DNA from: a virus
Virus record (IMG/VR): IMGVR_UViG_3300032081_001062
Coordinates: 1-38,534 of that record
Direction: 5' to 3' (one strand)
DNA: 38,534 bases
Shown piece after piece: positions 6,407 to 12,917 of this stretch. Both the position numbers and the translations under genes were made by a program. The notes beneath the pieces are model-generated. The model saw nothing but the letters and a program-made list of their open reading frames with translations. It did no database searches and had not been told where the DNA came from. The stretch's first letter is position 1. Each line of letters starts with the position of its first letter.

Positions 6407-6440
6407 ATTAGCATAATAGCGATTTAGCTAAATCGCTAAT
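6407..6440. repeat. TTAGC-box cluster with a 22-bp palindrome
   Basis: The stretch between parA and the parG-like gene contains ATTAGC at 6408-6413 and a perfect 22-bp palindrome at 6417-6438, with the core AGCGATTTAGCTAAATCGCT. It is AT-rich in a GC-rich context and belongs to the same box family as the sites beside the parA promoter. It may be an operator for the parG-like gene or part of the centromere. Confidence 0.6.
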
Positions 6441-6443
6441 TTT

Positions 6444-7082
6444 TTAAATCAGTTCTTCGAATTTGGCGATGGCCGACTGTACGACCTGCATGGCCTGTTC
6501 GCGCGGCGACTTGTACGGCGTTTCGATCAGCGATTGGCCGGCGTCCAGCGCGCGGCTATAGGCGGGCTTGTGCTGGATGGAGCCGTCGAGGGTGGCAAAG
6601 CGGGTTTTGCCCAGGTACTCGCGCGCGGCCTGCACCTCGGCGGTGCTGGTGGCTTTGCACAGGGCGAAGACGATGCGGCGCGGCTCGATGCCGTGTTTGT
6701 CGGCCAGGGTGTTGGCCAGGGTCACGGTCGGTTCTAGGTCGTCGACCGACAGTCCGGTCGGCAGGATCATCAAGTCGCATGCCTTGGCGATTTCCACCGT
6801 CTCGGTGCTGGCGTGCGGGGCGCCGTCGAAGATCAACAGGTCAGCGTCGCCGGCCTTGCTGATGGCGGTGGCCACGTTGCCGAACATCTGGATGGGCACG
6901 TCTGGCGTGATGCCGTTGCGCAGTCGGCGCTGTTGCCAGGCGGTGCAGGTGCCTTGCTTGGTATCGAGGTCGGCGATTTTCACCGACCAGTCATTGGCGG
7001 CGAACGCTGTGCCGAGTGCGCGGGCGAGGGTGGATTTCCAGACGCCGCCCTTCTGCGAGCCGAAACCGATCTTGTAACCCAT
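6444..7082 (-). CDS. parA: ParA-family partition ATPase with altered Walker A
   Basis: 212 residues, the length of the short ParA/ParF class without an N-terminal HTH. Order of motifs: deviant Walker A KGGVWKST (residues 11-18), Walker A' DLDTKQGT (38-45), Walker B LLIFDGAP (about 82-89) and the late NKATSTAEV-like segment, here CKATSTAEV. ParA ATPases move plasmid copies over the nucleoid. Position 15 is Trp (TGG codon) where the P-loop Gly is nearly invariant; the signature lysines K11 and K16 are kept. The ATG at 7082 has AAAGGAG upstream. It is the first gene of the leftward operon, which runs parA, parG-like and three small genes. Confidence 0.85.
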   Translation of the reverse strand: MGYKIGFGSQKGGVWKSTLARALGTAFAANDWSVKIADLDTKQGTCTAWQQRRLRNGITPDVPIQMFGNVATAISKAGDADLLIFDGAPHASTETVEIAKACDLMILPTGLSVDDLEPTVTLANTLADKHGIEPRRIVFALCKATSTAEVQAAREYLGKTRFATLDGSIQHKPAYSRALDAGQSLIETPYKSPREQAMQVVQSAIAKFEELI

Positions 7083-7101
7083 GGGCTTAACTCCTTTGCG
7101 A

Positions 7102-7190
7102 GAATTAGCGAATTAGCTAACTGTGCGCAGAGTATAAGCGCGCGGGCGCGCAGTGCAAGCGAATTATTGAATTAGCTAATTAGCTAAATA
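7102..7190 (-). promoter_or_regulatory. parA promoter flanked by TTAGC boxes; candidate centromere
   Basis: On the minus strand, TTGCAC (7158-7153), 16 bases, TATACT (7136-7131) is a good sigma70 promoter for parA. One box cluster (GAATTAGCGAATTAGCTAA, 7102-7120) lies between the start site and the parA ribosome-binding site. A second (GAATTAGCTAATTAGCTAAA, 7169-7188) lies upstream of the -35. The arrangement suits autorepression by the ribbon-helix-helix protein and could double as parS. The upstream cluster overlaps the 3' end of the gene at 7180-7635. Confidence 0.7.
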
Positions 7191-7635
7191 TGACCAAGCC
7201 ACCCCGGGCGGCGATGCTGGTGGCGCTTGTCGTGGTGCTGCGGCTGCCGCCGCTTCTGCTGCCTGACCCGGCACGGGTTAGGCGGGTGTAGCTGGAAGGG
7301 GCGCGCGAGCGGCTGGGGGTGCGGTTGCGCACGGCGTCGAAGTCGCCTTCGGTCACGCACAGAAAGGCGAGCAGGACGCATAGGGCGCGCGGGAACAGTA
7401 CGCCGAGGGTAAAGCCCCGGGCGATCATGTGGGGGTGGGTCTTGGCGCCGAGCTTGGCCTTGATGCTGGCTTCTATGTAGCGAATCGCGACCTTGTCGGC
7501 GTTGATTGCGGCCGCGATGGTGTTGGGGTTTTCGCCATCGGCGAGGCCGACTAAGACACGCAATTCGCGCCAGGTGAGCGCTTGGCCTGGGACGCCGACA
7601 ACGTCTTCGCCCTGGATTTCCATTTCTGCCTGCAT
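7180..7635 (-). CDS. LuxR-type helix-turn-helix protein with a short hydrophobic segment
   Basis: 151 residues. Residues 18-72 (ALTWRELRVLVGLADGENPN then TIAAAINADKVAIRYIEASI and KAKLGA) follow the LuxR/FixJ DNA-binding pattern. It is followed by a hydrophobic stretch (FPRALCVLLAFLCV) and a low-complexity Ser/Arg/Thr tail. There is no receiver or autoinducer domain. The ATG at 7635 is preceded by AAGGAAGA. It is second in a two-gene leftward operon whose promoter region carries a CI-type operator (7974-7990), so it is probably silenced in the prophage state. The 3' end runs into the parA upstream boxes. Confidence 0.6.
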   Translation of the reverse strand: MQAEMEIQGEDVVGVPGQALTWRELRVLVGLADGENPNTIAAAINADKVAIRYIEASIKAKLGAKTHPHMIARGFTLGVLFPRALCVLLAFLCVTEGDFDAVRNRTPSRSRAPSSYTRLTRAGSGSRSGGSRSTTTSATSIAARGGLVIFS

Positions 7636-7661
7636 GTCTGTCTTCCTTGGTCGGTGTTGAT

Positions 7662-7943
7662 TTAGGCCGCCTGGCCTGCGGCTTTTAGCTGTCCTGCGAT
7701 GTTCGCCAGCTTCTGGAGTTCTTCGGCCAGTTCGAAGGCGACCGCCGCCGCCTGGTCGAGCACGTCGGTATCACCGGAATTGATGGCGTGCATGATCATG
7801 TGGGCGATGCCATTGGCGCCGCCGGCCTTGCGTTCCAGCTTGATGCAAAGGGCTTGCTGCACATCTTCGGTGAACGGGTGCGCGCCACTGCTGGTGGCAA
7901 TGATGGCGAGCGTGTCGAAGCGTGCGATCAAATCGGTGGTCAT
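7662..7943 (-). CDS. Hypothetical protein, first gene of the CI-controlled leftward operon
   Basis: 93 residues, acidic and helical: DLIARFDTLAIIATSSGA, LERKAGGANGIAHMIMHAIN and a C-terminal coiled segment with FELAEELQKLANIAGQL. No catalytic motif is seen. The ATG at 7943 lies 31 bases from a perfect 17-bp operator. It occupies the position of the first leftward early gene of lambdoid phages but shows no N-like arginine-rich motif. Confidence 0.5.
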   Translation of the reverse strand: MTTDLIARFDTLAIIATSSGAHPFTEDVQQALCIKLERKAGGANGIAHMIMHAINSGDTDVLDQAAAVAFELAEELQKLANIAGQLKAAGQAA

Positions 7944-7973
7944 GAGGGCGATACTACCTTGTATTCATGTTAA

Positions 7974-7990
7974 TTACACTTAAAGTGTAA
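7974..7990. promoter_or_regulatory. Perfect 17-bp operator, probable CI site
   Basis: TTACACTTAAAGTGTAA is a perfect palindrome around a central A. The site at 8739-8755 (ATACACGCAAAGTGTGA) shares its right half and centre, and 8802-8818 shares the left half TTACAC. It lies between the repressor gene terminator and the ATG at 7943, so repressor binding here would block the leftward operon. Confidence 0.75.
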
Positions 7991-8003
7991 ATTGAGTGTG
8001 CAG

Positions 8004-8022
8004 AAAAGCCCCTTTGTGGGGC
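8004..8022 (-). terminator. Terminator of the repressor gene
   Basis: On the minus strand, GCCCC pairs with GGGGC across a 5-base loop and continues into TTTT. It lies 11 bases downstream of the repressor stop at 8033, before the operator at 7974-7990. Confidence 0.65.
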
Positions 8023-8032
8023 GTTATCGTTT

Positions 8033-8692
8033 TTAGCGTATGTGGGTAATCAGCTTGACGCGGCCGAGGATTCGCAGCTTGGCCAGTTCGCCCGGGGTCA
8101 TGACCTGGTCGTCGTAGTGGTCGCGGTCTTCGGCCTGGATGCAATAGGTGCCGTCGAGCTGTTGCTTGATCCAGCGCAGCCAAGGCCGGTCGCCGACCAT
8201 GATGGCGAATATGTCGTCACGCGTCACGTTCGTAACGCTTAGGTCGAGCATGACCGGGTCGCCTTGCTCGATCACGCCGCCCATGCTGTCGTCGGGTGCG
8301 CTGATAAGCAGCATCTTGCACTTGTCTAGCTTGATTTCGTCGAGCCAGGTTATGCGCGGTGCATAGAAGTCTTCGCCCAGGTCGGCCATACCGCTGGCGG
8401 TCGGGACGGTGGACAAGGCGGGCACGGTGAAGCGCCCGGCTTCCGGTGCGGTGCCGTCGTCGTCGCTGATGGCGCCCAGGTAGGCCGGCGGCTTGCCGAA
8501 GAGCGCGCCCAGGGCGACCAGCATTTCGAGCGGTGGGGTGTTGATTGCCAATTCCCAGTTGCCGTAACGCGACGGGATGATCTTTTGCCCACTGATCGCC
8601 GACAGGTGCGCCGCCGTCTCGTTAAACGTCCAGCCTTTCGCGGCCCGGCACGACTTCAGGCGCGCGCCGATCTTCTTGCGGATGTCAGACAT
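8033..8692 (-). CDS. cI: CI/LexA-type phage repressor (HTH + S24 peptidase fold)
   Basis: 219 residues when started at the ATG at 8692, which has AGGAA upstream; a TTG at 8734 would add 14 unlikely residues. Residues 4-72 form an XRE helix-turn-helix (RLKSCRAAKGWTFNETAAHL ... SRYGNWELAIN). The C-terminal half is the S24/LexA-like domain, with nucleophile S136 in APDDSMGGVIEQGDPV and K176 about 40 residues later. This fold represses the lytic genes and in most relatives cleaves itself after DNA damage. The dipeptide at the expected cleavage distance is S100-G101, not Ala/Cys-Gly; an A85-G86 also exists but is further away. It is divergent from the Cro-like gene, with operators between. Confidence 0.87.
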   Translation of the reverse strand: MSDIRKKIGARLKSCRAAKGWTFNETAAHLSAISGQKIIPSRYGNWELAINTPPLEMLVALGALFGKPPAYLGAISDDDGTAPEAGRFTVPALSTVPTASGMADLGEDFYAPRITWLDEIKLDKCKMLLISAPDDSMGGVIEQGDPVMLDLSVTNVTRDDIFAIMVGDRPWLRWIKQQLDGTYCIQAEDRDHYDDQVMTPGELAKLRILGRVKLITHIR

Positions 8693-8735
8693 TGAGGTTC
8701 CTGAAGGGGGTTTCGGGGAAAGTAACTTAGTCAAG

Positions 8736-8818
8736 AATATACACGCAAAGTGTGAATAACACTAAAAACAGCTTGCAAATACGTGAAGCCGTGGCCAGTA
8801 TTTACACGAATACTGTTA
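8736..8818. promoter_or_regulatory. Divergent repressor/cro control region
   Basis: The leftward repressor promoter has TATATT as -10 (minus strand, 8741-8736) with a weak -35 (TTAGTG) 18 bases upstream. The operator ATACACGCAAAGTGTGA (8739-8755) sits over this promoter. A second, weaker site, TTACACGAATACTGTTA (8802-8818), lies closer to the cro-like start. A TTGCAA at 8774-8779 could be the rightward -35, but its -10 is poor. Two unequal operators are what a lysis-lysogeny switch needs. Confidence 0.65.
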
Positions 8819-8832
8819 ATAACGGATTTACT

Positions 8833-9069
8833 GTGGAACTGAACCCCTGGATTGACAGCCTTTCGACCAGCGACGGCCCCGCCGCCGCTGCCGAGCTGCT
8901 GGGGGAAAAGCGCCGGACGGTGGATTCTTGGCGCCGTTTCGAGCGGGTGCCGTCGTTTCGGTCGGCGCTGAACATCGTGAAAAAGAGCGGTGGGCGCGTC
9001 GATTTCAACGGCATCTATAACCCGTTCTGGCGGGCGCTGGAGGAAGGCCGTGCGAAGTTCAAGGCTTAG
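8833..9069 (+). CDS. Cro-like small DNA-binding protein
   Basis: I start it at the GTG at 8833 (78 residues). An in-frame GTG at 8752 would put the operators inside the gene. The core AAAAELLGEKRRTVDSWRRF reads as a helix-turn-helix with TVDSW in the recognition helix, and RVPSFRSALNIVKKSGGRVD follows, the usual Cro/YdaS-type continuation. It is the first gene of the rightward early operon and faces the CI-like gene. Its 3' end overlaps the next gene by 20 bases. Confidence 0.65.
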   Translation: MELNPWIDSLSTSDGPAAAAELLGEKRRTVDSWRRFERVPSFRSALNIVKKSGGRVDFNGIYNPFWRALEEGRAKFKA

Positions 9070-9313
9070 CCCCCAGCACTGCCGCTGTACGTCGAAGGAA
9101 TGCGGCAAGCGCTTTAAGGGTCGCCCCGGGTTCTCGCGCTGTCCGACTTGTAACCGGGTCGGGCGCCTGGATCGGTGGGCAGATGCCAAGCCTTGGCGCG
9201 CGTCGACTTGCCACTGTGACGCCTACCCGTTCCCGCATAGGGCTACAGGTGGCGTGTGCTGCTGGCCGCGTCCTGTTGTTGAGTTGCCCGGCATCGCCGG
9301 TTTGCCGTTCTGA
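9050..9313 (+). CDS. Small multi-cysteine zinc-binding protein
   Basis: 87 residues from the GTG at 9050, preceded by an excellent GGAGGAAGG; a longer reading from 8990 would overlap the cro-like gene more. Two zinc-binding groups are visible: HCRCTSKECGKRF...CPTCNRVGR near the N-terminus, and STCHCDAYPFPHR...GVCC near the middle. I recall similar uncharacterised proteins in Pseudomonas and Burkholderia prophages, next to replication genes. Probably a DNA- or RNA-binding accessory protein. Confidence 0.65.
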   Translation: MRSSRLSPQHCRCTSKECGKRFKGRPGFSRCPTCNRVGRLDRWADAKPWRASTCHCDAYPFPHRATGGVCCWPRPVVELPGIAGLPF

Positions 9314-9329
9314 TTATTGAGGGTCTGCG

Positions 9330-9920
9330 ATGCGTGGTTTCAGGGTTCCGGCCGGGCTGTCCGAGCTGGTCATTTCGAGAAAGCTGGAACAGCGCTTCGG
9401 CCTGCTGGGCTTTGCTCGCATGGTCAAGCTGGTGGAGCTGGTCGCGAACATGAGCGCGCCGGATTCGCCCACGTCTGCGGTGGTGGCCTGGGGCGATTTC
9501 ATGATCGCGGTGGGCTGCAACCAAGAAACGGCCGCCGAGTTCCTGGCTTATTGCGAGCTGGCCCGGGTTCTGAATCGCTCGAACGAAGACGGCCGCTTGC
9601 GCGTGACCCTGTTGGGCGAGCTGGCGGCCATGGTGACCAGTGAGGCCGCGCCGATTGTCGAGGGCGCCCCGGTGCTGTTCGCGACGGATAAGCAGTGGAT
9701 CAACTGGTTTATCGCTGAGCTGAATTGCCCAGCTTACCTGGCGCATGACCCGGCCACCCGGCAGCTATTCCGCCGCTGGTGTGCCACAAACGTGACTGTT
9801 GAAGAAGCTGAAGCCGCCGTAGAGCTGGCGATTAAGGCAGGCGAGGCGCCGCAACCGGCCGCCCTGCATGACCATTTGAAGACTGTGCGCAATACCAAAA
9901 TCGAGCGCGCCCGCCAGTGA
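9330..9920 (+). CDS. Replisome-organiser-like protein (N-terminal domain only)
   Basis: 196 residues. The first 90 (ISRKLEQRFGLLGFARMVKL then VELVANMSAP and WGDFMIAVGCN) match the winged-helix pattern found at the N-terminus of phage replication proteins of the Lin1244/DUF4373 and O-protein type: a helix, GLxGFxxxVxLxELVA, then a second helix. The C-terminal half is helical (VTVEEAEAAVELAIKAGEAP). It is shorter than full-length O proteins and no helicase follows it. It may bind an origin or load the host helicase. The ATG at 9330 has GAGG upstream. Confidence 0.45.
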   Translation: MRGFRVPAGLSELVISRKLEQRFGLLGFARMVKLVELVANMSAPDSPTSAVVAWGDFMIAVGCNQETAAEFLAYCELARVLNRSNEDGRLRVTLLGELAAMVTSEAAPIVEGAPVLFATDKQWINWFIAELNCPAYLAHDPATRQLFRRWCATNVTVEEAEAAVELAIKAGEAPQPAALHDHLKTVRNTKIERARQ

Positions 9921-9942
9921 GGCCCGGCGCAAGGGGAATGCT

Positions 9943-10395
9943 TTGTTATTGATTGCACTGTCTGGCGGCACTGTCGCCGAACGCGTGGCGATTGCTGATC
10001 GCCTGGTCGAGTCCGGCAAGGGTCAGCTTGTGGCGTTCGCCCAGGCGACGCCCAAGTCTGAATATGGGGCTACCCGCGCGCGCATTCTGGCCGACGCACT
10101 GGAAGGCATGGAGGATGCCCCGAACGCCCTGGGCGGGGTGGTGGTGGTTCACTGCCTGGCCGAAGAAGAGGCCGAGCTTGTGCGCAGTCGTGGCGGCGCC
10201 GTTTGGCACGTCTACGGCATGCCGTCGGGGCTGGTCGTGATCCGTCACGGCGACCCGATTGTCACGGATGGCATGGCGGGCTTCCGCCATGTACGCGAGC
10301 CGCTGGAGGCGCTTTCCGAGCTGCTGCTGGCCCGCTTGTCTGCTGGTGGTGCGCCGCTGGCCCTGGCCGCGCTGTCGAGCCTGGCCGATGGCTAG
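9943..10395 (+). CDS. Degenerate dNMP-kinase-like P-loop protein
   Basis: 150 residues from a TTG start at 9943 with AAGGGG seven bases upstream; the nearby ATG at 9938 stops after a few codons. The layout follows phage deoxynucleoside-monophosphate kinases: an N-terminal P-loop-like segment (LIALSGGTVAERVAIADRL), a middle segment, then GVVVVHCLAEEEAELVRSRG followed by GAVWHVYG, matching the VxxDVRFxNEAxxIRxxGG signature. The P-loop Lys and the Asp-Val-Arg of the signature are missing. It is therefore probably not an active kinase and may have become a regulator, decoy or inhibitor. The last two ideas are inference. Confidence 0.5.
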   Translation: MLLIALSGGTVAERVAIADRLVESGKGQLVAFAQATPKSEYGATRARILADALEGMEDAPNALGGVVVVHCLAEEEAELVRSRGGAVWHVYGMPSGLVVIRHGDPIVTDGMAGFRHVREPLEALSELLLARLSAGGAPLALAALSSLADG

Positions 10396-10603
10396 GCAGC
10401 CCAGCCAGGCGCTGCCGGGTTACGCCTACGGTGACCCGGCCAGAATCGTCGAGGCCCAGGAAATACGCGCGAAGGGCTGTTCGGTCTGCGCGCGGGCGGT
10501 GTTTATCCTGGGCTTGCCCATGTGTTCGAACAATCTGAAGTTTCCGGCCTGTCGTCAGGATCGGAAGAACGGCCACAAGCTGACGCCCGAAGCCGGCGGC
10601 TAA
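10388..10603 (+). CDS. Small cysteine-motif protein, 71 residues
   Basis: Starts at the ATG at 10388, overlapping the previous gene by eight bases. CSVCARAVFILGLPMC...ACRQ provides four cysteines, and a later His (NGHKL) is a possible further ligand. The N-terminal LPGYAYGDPARIVEAQEIRA is conserved-looking and helical. Similar small proteins occur in front of late-regulator genes in Pseudomonas phages. Function unknown. Confidence 0.55.
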   Translation: MARQPSQALPGYAYGDPARIVEAQEIRAKGCSVCARAVFILGLPMCSNNLKFPACRQDRKNGHKLTPEAGG

Positions 10604-10612
10604 GGGGGATGG

Positions 10613-11032
10613 ATGGCAAGGCGCGGACGCAACGACTTAGACGGCGCCCTTGAGCTGTGGGCGCGGTGGTGTTTTCAGGGTGGCGCCCTGGTCAGTTCGG
10701 GCCGCTCGATGCTGGCCAAGCTGATCGACAACAAGGGCGAAATTTTCTTCGGCGGTTCGGGCGGTTCCAGCGAGCCGGCGGATAGCCTGGAAGCGAAGAT
10801 CGAAGCGGCCGTCGTGGCCATGTTCGCCGTTGAACCCATGCGCGCCGACGTGCTGCGCCTGGAGTACGGCGCCGGCTGGTGGCAGGTGGCCGAGCGTCGC
10901 CGAATTGAAGGATACGACCCGCGCGGGGTGGGCCAGTTCGAAAACGCCCACGCCCTGGGGATCAGCTTGCGCACCTACCGCCGTCGGCTGGCAGAGGCGC
11001 GGGAAACCATCGAGAAGACCCTGGGGGCATGA
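10613..11032 (+). CDS. Q-like late gene regulator (candidate antiterminator)
   Basis: 139 residues. It begins basic (ARRGRNDLDGALELWARWCF), then has an aliphatic helix (SMLAKLIDNKGE), a central helix and, near the C-terminus, a sigma-like helix-turn-helix (HALGISLRTYRRRLAEARET). This pattern and its place at the end of the early operon match the small Q-type proteins annotated in Pseudomonas lambdoid phages. Downstream, a promoter followed at once by a strong terminator precedes lysis (13354-13470), the kind of target Q proteins act on. Generic helix-turn-helix activation of late genes remains possible. Confidence 0.45.
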   Translation: MARRGRNDLDGALELWARWCFQGGALVSSGRSMLAKLIDNKGEIFFGGSGGSSEPADSLEAKIEAAVVAMFAVEPMRADVLRLEYGAGWWQVAERRRIEGYDPRGVGQFENAHALGISLRTYRRRLAEARETIEKTLGA

Positions 11033-11310
11033 TGAAGATTCACCCGTTGTTTGCTGGGTTCAAGGGCGAAGACGCCTTCGCCGTGGGTGGCGCCCTGGGC
11101 TTCGACGTGCATATCGAAACCGCCGTCGGCGAGCTGCCGGCCGTGGTTCCGCCTTCGCTTGTGCGTCGAATGGGTGAGCGCGGCGACCTGGCCGGCTATG
11201 TGCCTGCTGGTGGCTGGGGCGCCCCTGGCGTGCATTGCCTGCTGTTCGTAAAGCCCAGGACTGACGCGGCCCTTGCTATGTGGCGCGCTGGGCTTTCTGT
11301 AGATCAATAA
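11029..11310 (+). CDS. Hypothetical protein, 93 residues
   Basis: The ATG at 11029 overlaps the stop of the Q-like gene; a second ATG follows at 11032. The protein is mostly beta-rich, with DAFAVGGALGFDVHIETAVG and a hydrophobic GVHCLLFVKPR strand. I do not recognise it. It is the last gene of the early operon, followed by a TTAGC-box cluster instead of a terminator. Confidence 0.5.
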   Translation: MMKIHPLFAGFKGEDAFAVGGALGFDVHIETAVGELPAVVPPSLVRRMGERGDLAGYVPAGGWGAPGVHCLLFVKPRTDAALAMWRAGLSVDQ

Positions 11311-11337
11311 ATAGCAAATTAGCGATTTAGCTAAATA
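11311..11337. repeat. TTAGC-box cluster upstream of the integrase
   Basis: ATAGCAAATTAGCGATTTAG followed by CTAAATA, the same box family as beside parA. It sits in the 119-base gap between the early operon and the integrase gene. It could be an operator for the integrase or part of the recombination site. No canonical promoter is evident beside it. Confidence 0.5.
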
Positions 11338-11429
11338 GGCGCGCCCGTGCGTCACGGGTTCGCTTTGCCTGAAGAAAGACCCACGCCGCCCGCCGGCATC
11401 GCCTGCGGGCATTTGCCGAGGCCCGCACC

Positions 11430-12710
11430 ATGCGCAAGACCCTGCAAGTCCAGTTGTCGGACGCGGCCATTAAGAAGCACGCCGCCGACGGTGATGTCGC
11501 CGAGCTGAAAGACCCCCGCCACCCGCTGCGCTTCCGTTACCGTCACGACCGCGCCCGGGGCAGTTGGTTTGTGATCCGTTACGCCAAGGGTGCGAAGTGG
11601 AAGAAGGCGGGCAACTGGCCCGACTTGAGCGCAAAGGCCATGCTCGACGGCCTGCCTAAAGTGCATGCCCGCCTGCTGGCTGATCCGCTGGCCGCCGCCA
11701 CCGTCGACGCCTGGGATACCGTCGCCCAGGTGCTGGACTGGTACGCCGAGCGGGTGAAGAGCGACCGGCACCTGTCCGGTGAGCGCAAGTCGACCAAGCT
11801 GTCGGCCATCCGTCGCCATCTGCTGCCGCGCCTGGGTGCTGTGCGCCTGGTCGACCTGAACAAGTCCGCGCTCGATGCGCTGCTATATGTGCCCCTACAA
11901 GCCGAGTACAGCCTGGCCCACGTCAAGGGCGTGTTTGGCGTGCTGAAGGTGGCTTTTCGTCGTGCCCGGCGCCTCGACCTGATCGCGACCGACCCGATTG
12001 CCGGCGTGACCTTCGGCGACTTCAGTAAGGTCAAGATCAAGCCCAAGGGCGCGCGCCTGCGTCATGTGGCCGTCGCTGAGCTGCTGGCGTCCTGGGCTGA
12101 TCAATTCCAGCAAGCCGCGCTCGATGTCGCCTTCGCCGTGCTGATGCTCGCCCACGGCACCCGGATAACCGAAACCCGCTTAGCCAAGTGGCAAAACGTC
12201 AACTTGATGGCCGGGGAGTGGTTCATTCCTGCGCGCGATACCAAGGGCAAGCGTGACCATGTGTTGCCGCTGACGCCCCAGGTCGTGGCCTTCCTGACCC
12301 GCTATCGCGAATGGCAGAAGGGCAAGGGCTATACCGGCGCCTATCTGTTCCCGTCTTCGACCCGTTCCGGTCAACCGCTGGCCCGTGGCAAAGCCTTCGA
12401 CATCTTCCAGCGCCTGGGGGCGGGGGAGTGGACAAGTCACGACCTGCGAAAGCTCGCCCGTACCCGCTGGGCCGAAATCGGTATCGACAGCCTGGTCGGC
12501 AAGCTGCTGCTGAATCACGCGCTCGGCGACCTCGATTCGACCTATGTGCAAACCCATGGCGAGGCCCTGAAGCGTGACGCCCTGACCCGCTGGCATGCCT
12601 GGCTCGACGGCCAGGGTTTCGCCGCGCTTCACGACAAGACAGCAGCAAGACGGGCGGGAGAGCCGACCGAAGCCCAGGCCGCCGACTGGCTGGTGTTTCA
12701 GCCGAAATAA
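11430..12710 (+). CDS. int: Tyrosine recombinase (phage integrase family)
   Basis: 426 residues, full length for the P4-type integrase family. The N-terminal about 85 residues resemble the arm-binding region; a SAM-like core-binding domain follows (about 95-200). All catalytic residues are visible: R in HGTRITE, K in DTKGKRDHVLPL, the HxxR box in TSHDLRKLAR, H in LLLNHALGD and the tyrosine nucleophile in LDSTYVQTH. On a plasmid prophage it may resolve dimers or allow facultative integration; no partner attachment site can be recognised from this window alone. TTAGC boxes lie just upstream. Confidence 0.92.
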   Translation: MRKTLQVQLSDAAIKKHAADGDVAELKDPRHPLRFRYRHDRARGSWFVIRYAKGAKWKKAGNWPDLSAKAMLDGLPKVHARLLADPLAAATVDAWDTVAQVLDWYAERVKSDRHLSGERKSTKLSAIRRHLLPRLGAVRLVDLNKSALDALLYVPLQAEYSLAHVKGVFGVLKVAFRRARRLDLIATDPIAGVTFGDFSKVKIKPKGARLRHVAVAELLASWADQFQQAALDVAFAVLMLAHGTRITETRLAKWQNVNLMAGEWFIPARDTKGKRDHVLPLTPQVVAFLTRYREWQKGKGYTGAYLFPSSTRSGQPLARGKAFDIFQRLGAGEWTSHDLRKLARTRWAEIGIDSLVGKLLLNHALGDLDSTYVQTHGEALKRDALTRWHAWLDGQGFAALHDKTAARRAGEPTEAQAADWLVFQPK

Positions 12711-12738
12711 GAACCTATGTCATAAGAGGATTTACTAG

Positions 12739-12915
12739 ATGCGGATTCCACGGAAAAACAGCGACACCCTGATCGTCCTGGGCGGCAAGTCGGGGGCTTT
12801 TTGGTTCGGGTTCTGGTGTGCCTTGGGGGTCATTTCCGCCGCCATGGTCGCCTTGGCCGGCTGGAGTTGGGGCCGCCGCATTGGTGAGGCGCTGGCGGCT
12901 TGGTGGGGTGCCTGA
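12739..12915 (+). CDS. Small membrane protein, 58 residues
   Basis: MRIPRKNSDTLIVLGGKSGA, then one strong hydrophobic segment (FWFGFWCALGVISAAMVALA) and an amphipathic tail ending AAWWGA. The ATG at 12739 has AGAGG upstream. Its stop is two bases from the next start. It may be an extra holin-like or exclusion protein; nothing in the sequence decides this. Confidence 0.55.
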   Translation: MRIPRKNSDTLIVLGGKSGAFWFGFWCALGVISAAMVALAGWSWGRRIGEALAAWWGA

Positions 12916-12917
12916 TC

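Noticed and set aside
8752-8832. GTG at 8752 as the start of the cro-like gene
   Set aside because: It would place the repressor operators inside the coding region and adds residues unlike the family; GTG at 8833 fits better.
11430-12710. Integrase taken as proof of chromosomal integration
   Set aside because: The circle carries its own initiator and partition genes and no attL/attR; plasmid prophages often keep a recombinase.
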